From the NCBI RefSeq assembly GCF_000420945.1, contig NZ_ATVX01000012.1, positions 1 to 64,000 of the forward strand: a DNA stretch of 64,000 nucleotides, read 5' to 3'. This document shows positions 41,344-50,458 of this stretch, in pieces. The position numbers were made by a program, and so were the translations under genes. How positions within the stretch are numbered: the stretch's first letter is position 1; every line of letters starts with the position of its first letter. Source of the stretch: Butyrivibrio sp. VCB2006 (GTDB lineage Bacteria; Bacillota; Clostridia; Lachnospirales; Lachnospiraceae). Under the pieces are notes generated by a model. The model worked only from the letters and a program-made list of their open reading frames with translations. It made no database searches and was not told the DNA's origin.

Positions 41344-43104
41344 ATGAAAGTATTATTAAACGATCAGCAGGTAGTGGAAATGTCTTTTGACAGCAAAGAA
41401 GGAAAGAAGGCCTTCTGGCACACAAGCGCCCATGTCCTGGCCCAGGCAGTAAAAAGGCTTTATCCTAATGCTAAATGTGCTATAGGACCTGCAATTGAAA
41501 ACGGATTCTACTATGACTTTGATTTCGATTTTTCTTTTAACGATGATAATCTCAAGGCTGTAGAAGATGAGATGATGAGTATTGTAAAAGAGTCACTGTC
41601 TCTTTCAGTTGAAGACAAGCCAATGCAGGAGGCAATCGACTATATGGAGGAAGTGCAGGAACCCTACAAGCTGGAAATGATAAAAGAGCTGCCTGAGGGC
41701 GAAAGGATCTCTTTTTACAAACAGGGAGACTATGTTGAGTTCTGCTGCGGGCCTCATATTGCCAATGTGAGCCAGATCAAAGCAGTTAAACTTCTTTCTG
41801 TGGCAGGCGCATACTGGAGAGGCAATGAGCACAACAAGATGCTTACGAGAATATACGGAATCTCTTTTCCTAAGGCATCTTTGATGGAAGAATACCTTCA
41901 CCAGTTAGAGGAAGCCAAGGCCAGGGATCACAGGAAACTGGGAAAAGAGCTGGAGCTGTTTGCAATAATGGACGAAGGGCCGGGACTTCCTTTTTATTTT
42001 CCTAAGGGACTGATCCTCAAAAATCAGCTTATTGATTATTGGAGAAAAATACATATCCGTGAAGGCTACCAGGAAATTTCAACGCCTATAATGCTGATGA
42101 AATCTCTTTGGGAGAAGTCGGGGCACTGGGATCATTACAGAGATAACATGTACGTGACGAGCGTGGATGATATGGACTACGCTATTAAGCCCATGAACTG
42201 CCCGGGTGGAATGCTGGTGTATAAGTCAAAGTCACATTCCTACAGGGAATTCCCTATAAGAGTTGGAGAACTTGGAATTGTTCACAGAGCTGAGAAGTCA
42301 GGAACGCTCCACGGCCTTATGCGCGCCAGATGCTTTACGCAGGATGATGCCCATATCTTTATGAGGCCGGACCAGGTAAGAAACGAGATTCAGGGAGTTA
42401 TAAGGCTTATTGACGAGGTATATTCAAAGTTTGGATTCCCCTATGAGATTGAATTATCAACGAGACCGGAGAACTCCATTGGAAGTGATGAGGATTGGGA
42501 GCTTGCCATAAATTCCCTTAAGGAAGCTGTTGAAGAGATGGGTAAACCCTATGTCATTAACGAAGGTGATGGCGCCTTTTACGGACCCAAGCTTGACTTC
42601 CATGTTAAGGACTCCATAGGCAGAACGTGGCAGTGCGGAACAATACAGCTCGACTTCCAGCTTCCACAGCGCTTTGAGCTTGACTATGTGGATGAAAATG
42701 GGGAGAAACAACGCCCAATCATGCTTCACAGAGTGGTGCTCGGTTCAATAGATCGCTTCATTGGAATCCTTATAGAACACTATGCAGGAAAGTTCCCGGT
42801 ATGGCTATCTCCTGTGCAGGTTAAGGTTCTTCCCGTGTCAGATAAGTACCTGGAATATTCAAAAGAAATAGTAAAGGCCCTGAGAGATAAAGATATCCGC
42901 GTAGAACTCGATGATCGCAATGAAAAACTTGGCTATAAGATAAGAGAAGCCAGAATGGACAAAGTTCCTTATATGGTTGTTATCGGAGAAAAAGAGCTTC
43001 AGGCAAACATGGTATCTGTCAGAGCCAGAGATTTAGAGCCGGATAAGGCGGATATAGGGCTGATGTCTTTGGATGAGCTAATTAAAAATATCGATAAAAA
43101 ATAA
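41344..43104 (+). CDS. thrS: Threonyl-tRNA synthetase, lacking a TGS domain
   Basis: The 586-residue enzyme charges tRNA-Thr. It begins with about 25 residues and then the editing domain (HTSAHVLAQAV, CCGPHIANV); the usual 60-residue TGS domain is absent, which explains the shorter length than the typical 640. The class II core follows (motif 2 in MNCPGGMLVYKSKSHSYREFPIRVGELG...HRAEKSGTLHGLMRARCFTQDDAHIF, motif 3 in HRVVLGSIDRFIGILIEHYAG), then the anticodon domain. AAAGGAG precedes the ATG. Its own T-box lies upstream. Confidence 0.96.
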   Translation: MKVLLNDQQVVEMSFDSKEGKKAFWHTSAHVLAQAVKRLYPNAKCAIGPAIENGFYYDFDFDFSFNDDNLKAVEDEMMSIVKESLSLSVEDKPMQEAIDYMEEVQEPYKLEMIKELPEGERISFYKQGDYVEFCCGPHIANVSQIKAVKLLSVAGAYWRGNEHNKMLTRIYGISFPKASLMEEYLHQLEEAKARDHRKLGKELELFAIMDEGPGLPFYFPKGLILKNQLIDYWRKIHIREGYQEISTPIMLMKSLWEKSGHWDHYRDNMYVTSVDDMDYAIKPMNCPGGMLVYKSKSHSYREFPIRVGELGIVHRAEKSGTLHGLMRARCFTQDDAHIFMRPDQVRNEIQGVIRLIDEVYSKFGFPYEIELSTRPENSIGSDEDWELAINSLKEAVEEMGKPYVINEGDGAFYGPKLDFHVKDSIGRTWQCGTIQLDFQLPQRFELDYVDENGEKQRPIMLHRVVLGSIDRFIGILIEHYAGKFPVWLSPVQVKVLPVSDKYLEYSKEIVKALRDKDIRVELDDRNEKLGYKIREARMDKVPYMVVIGEKELQANMVSVRARDLEPDKADIGLMSLDELIKNIDKK

Positions 43105-43175
43105 CTTGATTATTGATTTCAATACACTACTGTGGTAACGTATTAAAAACACATAATTTTTGCTGGGAGGAAAGT

Positions 43176-44669
43176 ATGGGAACACAGATAGTTATTGGAA
43201 TCGTAATCGTATTGTATTTGGCCATGATGATCCTCATCGGTGTTGTCTTCTCAAAGGGGAACGACGATGCAGGTGATTTCTATCTTGGTGGAAGAAGGCT
43301 GGGGCCTTTTGTGGCTGCCATGAGTGCTGAGGCTTCCGATATGAGTAGCTGGCTGCTATTGGGGATACCGGGACTTGCATATTTATCCGGTATGGCAGAT
43401 GCTACCTGGACAATAATCGGTCTTGCAATTGGAACATATCTCAACTGGCTTTTTGTGGCAAAAAGGCTCAGAAAGAGTACTGAAAAGCTTGGGGCAATCA
43501 CTATCCCTGAATACTTTGCCGCCAGATATAAGGATGAGAAAAAGATAATTACTCTCATTTCAGCGGTGATTATTGTCATTTTCTTTATTCCATACGTTGC
43601 ATCAGGGTTCGCAGCCTGCGGAAAGCTATTCAACACGTTGTTTGGAGTTGATTATCTTTTTGCAATGATCGTAAGTGCCATTATTATTGCGCTATACTGC
43701 TCACTGGGCGGATTTAAGGCTGTGTGCATGACAGACTTGGTTCAGAGTATTGCTATGACGTTGTCCCTGATAATCGTAATTTTCTTCGGAATAACTCAGG
43801 CAGGTGGATGGGATGCAGTAGTAGAGAATGCCAAGTCCCTTCCGGGATATTTCAGCATTACGCAGATTCACGATCCTGTTTCTAAGAGCGCAAGTCCATA
43901 TGGAGTGCTGACAGCGTGTTCAATGCTGGCATGGGGACTTGGATACTTTGGAATGCCACATATTTTGGTTCGTTTCATGGCTATTGAGAATGAAGATAAG
44001 ATCAAGATTTCAAGAAGAGTAGCCAGTGTATGGGTTGTTATTGCCATGTTTGTGGCTCTTTTAATTGGTGTTATAGGCCTTGCCATGAGTTCTAATGGTG
44101 CTATTCCGGTTCTCGAGGGAAGTGGAAATGCAGAGCGAGTTATAATCTACATCACAAACCTTATGAGCACCTACGGAATACTGCCTGCTATAGTTGCAGG
44201 TATTATCCTTTCAGGAATCCTGGCAGCTACAATGTCTACCGCGGATTCACAGCTTCTTGCATCTGCATCGGCCATATCATCAGACCTTATTCAGGCTTTC
44301 GGAAAAAAGAAATTGGATGACGAGAATCAGGTTAAGGTAGCCAAGGTTACTGTTATCATCATATCAATAGTAGCTATCTTCATCGCAAGGGATCCTAATT
44401 CATCTGTTTTCCAGATTGTATCATTTGCCTGGGCAGGTTTTGGAGCAGCATTTGGCCCGGTTGTTCTGCTTTCTCTTTTCTGGAAGCGTTCAAATCTATA
44501 TGGAGCTCTTGCCGGTATGATCAGTGGAGGAGCTTTTGTATTCATTTGGAAATACGGAATTGCAAAGCTTGGAGGAGGATTTGCTATCTATGAACTTCTT
44601 CCGGCATTCCTTATTGCACTGATTGTGAACGTCGTGGTCAGCCTTGCAACAAAAACTTCAGATACCTAA
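43176..44669 (+). CDS. putP: Sodium/proline symporter
   Basis: ATG 43176 follows GGGAGG; the 21 in-frame codons upstream start in the spacer after thrS. The 497-residue protein has about 13 spans and the SSS-family signatures: DFYLGGRRLGPFVAAMSAEASDMSSWLLLGIPG near the start, EYFAARYKDEKK, GGFKAVCMTDLVQ, and MSTADSQLLASASAISSDL, all close to PutP. It takes up proline with Na+ across the cytoplasmic membrane. A terminator follows directly. Confidence 0.92.
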   Translation: MGTQIVIGIVIVLYLAMMILIGVVFSKGNDDAGDFYLGGRRLGPFVAAMSAEASDMSSWLLLGIPGLAYLSGMADATWTIIGLAIGTYLNWLFVAKRLRKSTEKLGAITIPEYFAARYKDEKKIITLISAVIIVIFFIPYVASGFAACGKLFNTLFGVDYLFAMIVSAIIIALYCSLGGFKAVCMTDLVQSIAMTLSLIIVIFFGITQAGGWDAVVENAKSLPGYFSITQIHDPVSKSASPYGVLTACSMLAWGLGYFGMPHILVRFMAIENEDKIKISRRVASVWVVIAMFVALLIGVIGLAMSSNGAIPVLEGSGNAERVIIYITNLMSTYGILPAIVAGIILSGILAATMSTADSQLLASASAISSDLIQAFGKKKLDDENQVKVAKVTVIIISIVAIFIARDPNSSVFQIVSFAWAGFGAAFGPVVLLSLFWKRSNLYGALAGMISGGAFVFIWKYGIAKLGGGFAIYELLPAFLIALIVNVVVSLATKTSDT

Positions 44670-44673
44670 CAAG

Positions 44674-44699
44674 AAAGCCAAGCCTCGTGCTTGGCTTTT
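44674..44699 (+). terminator. Terminator of putP
   Basis: AAAGCCAAG pairs with CTTGGCTTT around CCTCGTG, ending in a short T-run. Confidence 0.85.
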
Positions 44700-44745
44700 G
44701 GCAACATTACTCAGTATAGGTATGCTGCTTGAGCGAAAGTTTATT

Positions 44746-44781
44746 GAACCTCAGAATATATCTGGGGTTCTTTTTACACTA
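44746..44781 (+). terminator. Second terminator in the putP-methyltransferase gap
   Basis: GAACCTCAGA pairs with TCTGGGGTTC (one T-G pair) around ATATA, followed by TTTTTACAC. The methyltransferase gene therefore needs its own promoter between here and 44861. Confidence 0.85.
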
Positions 44782-44860
44782 CAAAATCAATGTTATACTA
44801 TGGCTTGTATTCTTGGAAAAACAATCCAGAAATTTATGATTTGTAAAATGGAGAATAAAA

Positions 44861-45637
44861 TTGAACAATAAATCTTTTGATTCAAAAAGAATAGCCTATG
44901 GGTATGCAAAAAGACCCTGGCTTCACAAATCAGTAATAAAGCAGCTGCAGATAGACTGTAATCTGGTAGCAGATTTCACCTTCAAAAATGGTCTTGATGT
45001 TGGCTGCGGTGCAGGTCTTTCTACCAAGGCGCTGAGACTTATATGTGACAAGGTTACAGGAACGGATATAGCAGATTCCATGGTAGAAGTTTGCAAGGAA
45101 TTATATACAGACGACAAAGCTTATTCTTTCTATGTGGCTAAGGCAGAGGAAACCAGGATTCCGGATGAGAAGTATACAATCGTAACGGCAGCAGGCTGCA
45201 TCAATTGGGTGGATGAAAAAGTCTTCATGGAAAACATGAGGGAAGTACTTGCGGATAACGGCCTCATCGTTATCTACGATTTTGGAATTACAAATCGTAT
45301 GGTAGAAAGCGACGCCTACACTAAGTGGTACAACGACGAGTACCTGGCAAGATTTCCTAAGCCACCAAGAAAAGAAAACAAGTGGACACAGGAAGATCTG
45401 CCACAGGGCTTTACCATGGAGAAACAGACTGAGTATGACATGGAATATTCTTTTGATCTTGAAAAGTTCGTTGATTTCATGCTGATTCAGTCAAATGTAA
45501 ATGTTAAAATTGAAAGTGGTGAAATTAGTCCTGAAGAGGCTAGAAGTTGGATGATGGAATCTCTTTCTCCTATTTTTGAGGGAAAAGAAAAGCAGCTTAT
45601 TTTCAGTGGCTATAGTTGGTATATCAGAAAGAATTGA
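44861..45637 (+). CDS. Class I SAM-dependent methyltransferase
   Basis: The gene starts with TTG (GGAG 7 bp upstream). The 258-residue protein has motif I FKNGLDVGCGAGLSTKAL for S-adenosylmethionine binding, motif II around VTGTDIADSMVEVCKE, and ITFAAGCINWVDE-like motif III (VTAAGCINWV). It is closest in style to UbiE/type 11 small-molecule methyltransferases. Substrate is unknown. It lies 14 bp before the tandem Nudix gene. Confidence 0.85.
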   Translation: MNNKSFDSKRIAYGYAKRPWLHKSVIKQLQIDCNLVADFTFKNGLDVGCGAGLSTKALRLICDKVTGTDIADSMVEVCKELYTDDKAYSFYVAKAEETRIPDEKYTIVTAAGCINWVDEKVFMENMREVLADNGLIVIYDFGITNRMVESDAYTKWYNDEYLARFPKPPRKENKWTQEDLPQGFTMEKQTEYDMEYSFDLEKFVDFMLIQSNVNVKIESGEISPEEARSWMMESLSPIFEGKEKQLIFSGYSWYIRKN

Positions 45638-45651
45638 CAGGAGGATAGCCC

Positions 45652-46689
45652 TTGAGACAATTATTCGAAATTGATCTAAAAGACTATAACAACAATGCCA
45701 AGGTTTTCAAAAGGCCATCTGCTCGAGCTATCATCATGAAAGATGGCAAGCTTGCCCTTGTTTACAGCAAGAAAGAGCAGTACTACAAGTTTCCCGGCGG
45801 CGGAATCCGGGAGGGCGAAGACAAGGTGCAGGCCCTTATTCGTGAGGTTCGTGAAGAAGTTGGAATGGTGGTCATTCCGGAGAGTATCACCGAATTTGGA
45901 AGCGTTCTTAGAAGACAGAACAGTGAGAAAGATGAGAACAAAGTCTTTGAGCAGGAAAACTACTACTATTTCTGCGATGTACAGGATGAAGTCCTCTCGC
46001 AGAAGCTTGATACTTATGAGGATGAAGCTGGATTCGAGCTTAGAATAGTAGATTTTGACACCGCTATTGAAACCAACGACGTTTATTCTAGTGAGGATTC
46101 TTTTAACCACGTCATGATAAAGAGAGAGCTTCGTGTGCTAAGGCTTCTTAAGACTATGAGTGATGCCAGCAAAGAGGTCTGGGATCTTTTCGACAGAGAT
46201 GGTAAAAGAACTGGTGAAACCTTTGTAAGAGGCCGCGAAAAGAAAAAGAACATACCCGAGGGCAGATACCATCTGGTAGTTGATCTTCTAGTACTCCACG
46301 AAGACGGCACATATCTTTTGATGAAGAGAAGTGAGTGTAAAGAAGTTTATCCTGGCTATTGGGAGGCCAGCGCTGGCGGATCGGCTCTTTCAGGAGAAGA
46401 CCCTGAAACTGCAGCAAGAAGGGAACTTCTTGAAGAGACAGGCCTTATTCCTGATTCTCTGGAACTTGTGGGAACTCTTTTCAAGGATGCCAGTAGAGCT
46501 ATGTTCTATTCATATATTGCCAGGGTTAGTTGCGACAAGGACAGCATAGTCCTTCAGGAAGGTGAAACCACTGACTACAAGTGGGTAGACACAAAAGGGT
46601 TCTTAGAATACGTGGACTCAGACAAGGCTATCGAATCCCACAACGATAGGTTTAGGAGCTATATTGATGGGCTACGGAGACTGAGTTAA
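45652..46689 (+). CDS. Tandem Nudix hydrolase (two Nudix domains in one protein)
   Basis: The TTG start has AGGAGG 7 bp upstream. The 345-residue protein contains two complete Nudix boxes: residues about 49-71 (GGIREGEDKVQALIREVREE followed by VGM) and about 243-266 (GGSALSGEDPETAARRELLEE followed by TGL). The second half begins WDLFDRDGKRTGE, the lead-in typical of IPP-isomerase/YfcD-like Nudix proteins. The first half resembles general sanitising Nudix proteins. Both boxes keep the metal-binding REXXEE glutamates. Substrates are unknown; a housekeeping nucleotide or metabolite pyrophosphate is likely. Confidence 0.88.
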   Translation: MRQLFEIDLKDYNNNAKVFKRPSARAIIMKDGKLALVYSKKEQYYKFPGGGIREGEDKVQALIREVREEVGMVVIPESITEFGSVLRRQNSEKDENKVFEQENYYYFCDVQDEVLSQKLDTYEDEAGFELRIVDFDTAIETNDVYSSEDSFNHVMIKRELRVLRLLKTMSDASKEVWDLFDRDGKRTGETFVRGREKKKNIPEGRYHLVVDLLVLHEDGTYLLMKRSECKEVYPGYWEASAGGSALSGEDPETAARRELLEETGLIPDSLELVGTLFKDASRAMFYSYIARVSCDKDSIVLQEGETTDYKWVDTKGFLEYVDSDKAIESHNDRFRSYIDGLRRLS

Positions 46690-46735
46690 GGCCAATTTCA
46701 AGTGCAATATGATAGAGGAAAGTTGAGATTATATC

Positions 46736-47461
46736 ATGGATGATATTTGGTTTTGGATTGTGGCAACAGTAGCTGCCTATTATATCAAGGGACTTTGCGG
46801 CTTTGCCAACACCCTTGTTTTTACATCTATTATGGCCTTTGGAGCCAATAACGTAAATATTTCCCCGGTGGAGCTGGTTTTGGGCTTTCCCTCCAATCTG
46901 GTTCTCACCTTTAAGAACAGGAAAAAGCTTAATCATAAGGTGTGGATTCCACTGGCTATTCTTGTTCTTGTAGGAAGTGTTCCGGGAGCATTGATGCTCA
47001 AGAACATAGATGTTACAAAGGTTAAAATATTCTTTGGAATAGTAGTTGTACTTCTTGGAATTGAGATGCTTCTTCGTGAAAAAGAAGTTCTTAAGGTTCG
47101 AGAGTCTTATTTCATACTTATGGTCATAGGAATTATGTCCGGTGTACTATGCGGATTATTCGGAGTGGGAGCTCTTTTGGCTGCTTATGTTGGAAGAGTT
47201 ACTAAGAGCAGTGATGAGTTTAAGGCTAATATCAGCGCAGTATTTATTGTTGATAATATATTCCGAATGATTCTGTACAGCATCCTTGGTATTATTTCTT
47301 TTTCCACGCTGAAAAGCTCTGCTATCCTTATGCCAATTATGCTTCTTGGCTTGTTTGCAGGCATAAAGAGTAGCCAGATTCTGGATGAGAAAAAGGCCAG
47401 ACATCTGGTGATAGTTCTTTTGATAATATCAGGAATCAGCATGGTGATACTGAATATATAG
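46736..47461 (+). CDS. TauE/SafE-family anion exporter
   Basis: The 241-residue membrane protein has seven to eight spans and the TauE/SafE repeat motif: KGLCGFANTLVFTSIM...NISPVELVLGFPSNLVLTF in the first half and GVLCGLFGVGALLAAYVGRV in the second. The family exports sulfite, sulfoacetate or related organic anions. Substrate not determinable. A short relic (ending MIYGEVMGI) lies between it and the TetR gene. Confidence 0.85.
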   Translation: MDDIWFWIVATVAAYYIKGLCGFANTLVFTSIMAFGANNVNISPVELVLGFPSNLVLTFKNRKKLNHKVWIPLAILVLVGSVPGALMLKNIDVTKVKIFFGIVVVLLGIEMLLREKEVLKVRESYFILMVIGIMSGVLCGLFGVGALLAAYVGRVTKSSDEFKANISAVFIVDNIFRMILYSILGIISFSTLKSSAILMPIMLLGLFAGIKSSQILDEKKARHLVIVLLIISGISMVILNI

Positions 47462-47525
47462 GTGACTTCGGAGCGCGTGTTATAAACGCAGTAATGATCT
47501 ACGGAGAAGTTATGGGGATTTGATT

Positions 47526-48086
47526 ATGGCAGACAGCATAGACAGCAGCAAATATAAGCTTGCCCAGGCGATGAAAGAGTGCATGAAAACCACAACTGTG
47601 GAGAACATAACTGTTAAGCAGGTTGTGGAAACCTGCGGAGTTTCAAGGCAAACCTTTTATCGCAATTTCATTGATAAATATGACCTTATAAACTGGTATT
47701 TTGACAGGCTACTTGAAGAGTCTTTTAACGAGATGGGAAGCGGAGAAACGTTAAGAGACGGGCTTATCAAGAAGTTTAAATACATCAGGCAGGAGCGTGT
47801 GTTCTTCCAGGCTGCCTTTAAGGTGGATGAACAGAATAACCTCAAGGAGCATGATTTTATTATGATCTTTGAGTTTTACTGTAGACTCATTCGGGAAAAG
47901 ACAGGGAATCTTCCCGATAAAAAGACAAGAAAGCTTCTGGAGATGTACTGCCAGTCATCCATATACATGACTGTTCAGTGGGTTCTAAAGGGAATGAAGG
48001 AATCGGAAGAGGAACTGGCGGAGCTTATGATTGAGGCAATGCCGGCTCATCTGGAGAAAAAGTTTAAGGAAATGAATATCCTGTAA
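47526..48086 (+). CDS. TetR-family regulator (DhaS-like C-terminus)
   Basis: From ATG 47526 the protein has 186 residues with the TetR HTH near the start (KYKLAQAMKECMKTTTVENITVKQVVETCGVSRQTFYRNFIDKYDLINWYF). The C-terminal part (SIYMTVQWVLKGMKESEEELAELM) matches the TetR_C group seen in dihydroxyacetone kinase regulators. It precedes the FucO-like gene by 112 bp with a palindrome between, so it probably controls that gene. Confidence 0.85.
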   Translation: MADSIDSSKYKLAQAMKECMKTTTVENITVKQVVETCGVSRQTFYRNFIDKYDLINWYFDRLLEESFNEMGSGETLRDGLIKKFKYIRQERVFFQAAFKVDEQNNLKEHDFIMIFEFYCRLIREKTGNLPDKKTRKLLEMYCQSSIYMTVQWVLKGMKESEEELAELMIEAMPAHLEKKFKEMNIL

Positions 48087-48105
48087 TGGAACAAATCGGC
48101 TCAAG

Positions 48106-48116
48106 TGTAACTTACA
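48106..48116. promoter_or_regulatory. Candidate TetR operator before the alcohol dehydrogenase
   Basis: TGTAACTTACA is a perfect 5-1-5 palindrome in the 111-bp gap between the TetR gene and the alcohol dehydrogenase; a half-site, TGTAACGTAA, lies near 48164. Binding is inferred. Confidence 0.45.
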
Positions 48117-48197
48117 TTAAAGCCGCCATAATGCTATGCTTTTTATGGATTGTTTTGATCCGTGTAACGTAAAAAAGTTTTTTGGAGGACATGTATT

Positions 48198-49346
48198 ATG
48201 GCAAACAGAATTTCTTTAAACGGAACATCTTATCATGGCGCAGGCGCTATTTCAGAGGTTGTTAATGAGTTTAACAGCCGCGGCTTTAAAAAGGCTTTTG
48301 TAGCATCTGATCCTGATCTTATCAAATTTGGCGTAACTGCTAAGGTTACAGACCTTCTCGATGGAGCTAAGATTCCTTACGAGATTTATTCAGACATTAA
48401 GCCAAACCCAACTATAGAGAATGTTAAAAACGGTGTTGAAGCCTTCAAGAAGTCAGGCGCTGACTGCATCATCGCTATTGGCGGCGGATCATCTATGGAT
48501 ACTTCAAAGGCAATCGGTATCATCATCACAAACCCTGAGTTTGCTGATGTTCGCTCACTTGAGGGCGTAGCTCCAACCAAGAACCCTTGCGTTCCAATCA
48601 TCGCAGTACCTACAACTGCCGGAACAGCTGCAGAGGTTACAATCAACTACGTTATCACTGACGTAGAAAAAGAGAGAAAGTTCGTATGCGTTGATACTCA
48701 CGATATGCCTATCGTAGCTATCGTTGATCCTGAGATGATGGCATCAATGCCTAAGGGACTTACAGCTTCAACAGGTATGGACGCTCTTACACATGCTATC
48801 GAGGGTTATACAACAAGAGCAGCCTGGGAGATGACAGATATGTTCCATCTCGAGGCTATCAAACTTATTTCCAAGAACCTTAGAGGCGCTGTAGAGAATA
48901 CCAAGGAAGGCCGTGAAGGAATGGCTCTTGGTCAGTACATCGCAGGTATGGGATTCTCAAACGTTGGTCTTGGAATCGACCATGCTATGGCGCACACTCT
49001 TTCAGCACACTATGACACACCACACGGCGTTGCATGTGCTATGTTCCTTCCAATTTCAATGGAGTTTAACCGTGAATACACTGGTGAAAGACTTCGCGAA
49101 GTAGCAAGAGCTATGGGAGTTGAAGGCGTAGATAACATGAGCCAGGAAGAGTACAGAGATGCAGCAATTGCAGCAGTTAAGAAGCTCTCTGAGGATGTTG
49201 GTATTCCTAAGACTCTTGACAAGATCAAAGAGGAAGACCTTGACGTTCTTGCAACAGATGCTCTTAACGATGCATGCTATCCAGGAAACCCAAGAGAAGC
49301 AACTAAGGAGCAGGTAATCGAAATGTTCCGTATGCTTATGGCATAA
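48198..49346 (+). CDS. fucO: Iron-containing alcohol dehydrogenase, lactaldehyde reductase-like
   Basis: The 382-residue protein is a group III alcohol dehydrogenase: NAD-binding IAIGGGSSMDTSKAI and PTTAGTAAEVT, then the iron ligands in GMDALTHAIEGY, GIDHAMAHTLSAHYDTPHG. The sequence fits FucO (L-1,2-propanediol oxidoreductase) better than butanol or glycerol dehydrogenases. FucO reduces L-lactaldehyde from fucose or rhamnose to 1,2-propanediol, which would suit the fucosidase and rhamnosidase elsewhere in the window, although it is not next to them. TTGGAGG precedes the ATG. The symbol is tentative. Confidence 0.8.
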   Translation: MANRISLNGTSYHGAGAISEVVNEFNSRGFKKAFVASDPDLIKFGVTAKVTDLLDGAKIPYEIYSDIKPNPTIENVKNGVEAFKKSGADCIIAIGGGSSMDTSKAIGIIITNPEFADVRSLEGVAPTKNPCVPIIAVPTTAGTAAEVTINYVITDVEKERKFVCVDTHDMPIVAIVDPEMMASMPKGLTASTGMDALTHAIEGYTTRAAWEMTDMFHLEAIKLISKNLRGAVENTKEGREGMALGQYIAGMGFSNVGLGIDHAMAHTLSAHYDTPHGVACAMFLPISMEFNREYTGERLREVARAMGVEGVDNMSQEEYRDAAIAAVKKLSEDVGIPKTLDKIKEEDLDVLATDALNDACYPGNPREATKEQVIEMFRMLMA

Positions 49347-49363
49347 TTTAGACCAAATAATAG

Positions 49364-49400
49364 GCCTCATCAGACTGAAAACAGTTTGATGAGGCTTTTT
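49364..49400. terminator. Bidirectional terminator between fucO and the LacI gene
   Basis: A 13-bp stem (GCCTCATCAGACT with AGTTTGATGAGGC, one G-T pair) is followed by TTTTTC. The convergent LacI gene ends at 49409, so it can serve both. Its arms recur almost unchanged at 61002-61032. Confidence 0.9.
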
Positions 49401-49408
49401 CTTCATAT

Positions 49409-50299
49409 TTAGAACACTTTGTATTCATGTTTAACATCAAATTTCTTTTCTATGGCATTCATCATGATATTCATGGCAAGATTAGCCTTTTTCTCGATAT
49501 CATGGTGAATGTTTTTTATTGCGGGAGAGTAATAATTTCCGGCATCTTCACTGGTTATTACCAGCATATCTTTGCATTTTGCATTCTGCTTAATTATCAT
49601 TCCAAGCTGTGTTCCGTAGACAAGGACTTTTTTACCATCCAGAACAGAAAATCCTTTTTCTTCCAAATCCGAGAAAAAGAGGGACTTCCCTTTAGGAAGA
49701 GAAGAAATCAGATAATCGTTATATTTACTATTGCTGTATTTATCAGTTACCAGATAAAAACCATCCCCAAGTATTTCCGAAGCTGCCCTGGAAATACTCT
49801 CCATATCAGTGTAAATCTGATAGAAAAGAAAATCGTTGATCATCATATCAAGACAGAGAATGGGGATAAAGTACTGTCCGGACATCTGCTTGAATACAGA
49901 TTCTTCCAGATCTATAGCTATTATGCCATCCAGTCCTTCTACGGGTTTCTGGTACTCAGAAGATGATTCTAAAGGAATCAACTGGCAGTTAAAACCTATT
50001 CTAAAAAATCTACCGGCTAGAAGGTTGATCAGGGACATTATCTCCATATTCCTTGAAGGAGTATCCGGTCTTAGGGTGTACATTACACCTATAGTATATG
50101 CGCCCTTTCTGGCGTCTATATTCTTATACTTCTCAGGAATACTGTAATTTAGAAGGTTAGCCACCTGGAGAACCTTTTTTCTGGTTACATCACTTATCTT
50201 AGTATCCTTTTTGTCGTTGAGTACATAGGAAACCGTAGCTACCGATACACCGGCCTTAGCAGCAATATCTCTGACGGTAGCTTTTTTTTCATTAGCCAT
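49409..50299 (-). CDS. LacI-family regulator (maltodextrin locus)
   Basis: The 296-residue protein has the LacI HTH and hinge (TVRDIAAKAGVSVATVSYVLNDKKDTKISDVTRKKVLQVANLLNY) and a shortened effector domain (LacI proteins usually have 330-340 residues); about 35 residues are missing in the middle of the effector core, with DLEESVFKQMSGQYFIPILCLDMMI still present. AAAGGA precedes the ATG. It is divergent from the starch genes, and palindromic TTAAC repeats lie between, so it most likely represses them until maltose-type sugars appear. Confidence 0.88.
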   Translation of the reverse strand: MANEKKATVRDIAAKAGVSVATVSYVLNDKKDTKISDVTRKKVLQVANLLNYSIPEKYKNIDARKGAYTIGVMYTLRPDTPSRNMEIMSLINLLAGRFFRIGFNCQLIPLESSSEYQKPVEGLDGIIAIDLEESVFKQMSGQYFIPILCLDMMINDFLFYQIYTDMESISRAASEILGDGFYLVTDKYSNSKYNDYLISSLPKGKSLFFSDLEEKGFSVLDGKKVLVYGTQLGMIIKQNAKCKDMLVITSEDAGNYYSPAIKNIHHDIEKKANLAMNIMMNAIEKKFDVKHEYKVF

Positions 50300-50326
50300 A
50301 TTAAGAGTTCCTTTATGAATTATTAG

Positions 50327-50423
50327 GTTAACAAGTTAAGTTAATAATATCAAAGCCTTTAGATATTGACAAGAGATTTTCAAAGTGTTATTACTAATTT
50401 AACAGTTAAGTTAACAAACTTAA
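50327..50423 (+). promoter_or_regulatory. Maltodextrin promoter with two LacI-type operators
   Basis: TTGACA (50366-50371) and TATTAC (50389-50394) are 17 bp apart. GTTAACAAGTTAAGTTAA begins at 50328, and TTTAACAGTTAAGTTAAC at 50398, the latter followed by an inverted AAACTTAAC arm. The two related sites flank the promoter at about 70 bp spacing, which suits repression from both sides. Confidence 0.7.
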
Positions 50424-50458
50424 CAAAACGACAGCACCTATAGAATGGGAGGGAAATC

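Noticed and set aside
44644..44871. 75-codon plus-strand frame
   Set aside because: It spans the putP terminator and a second terminator, so it is not a gene.
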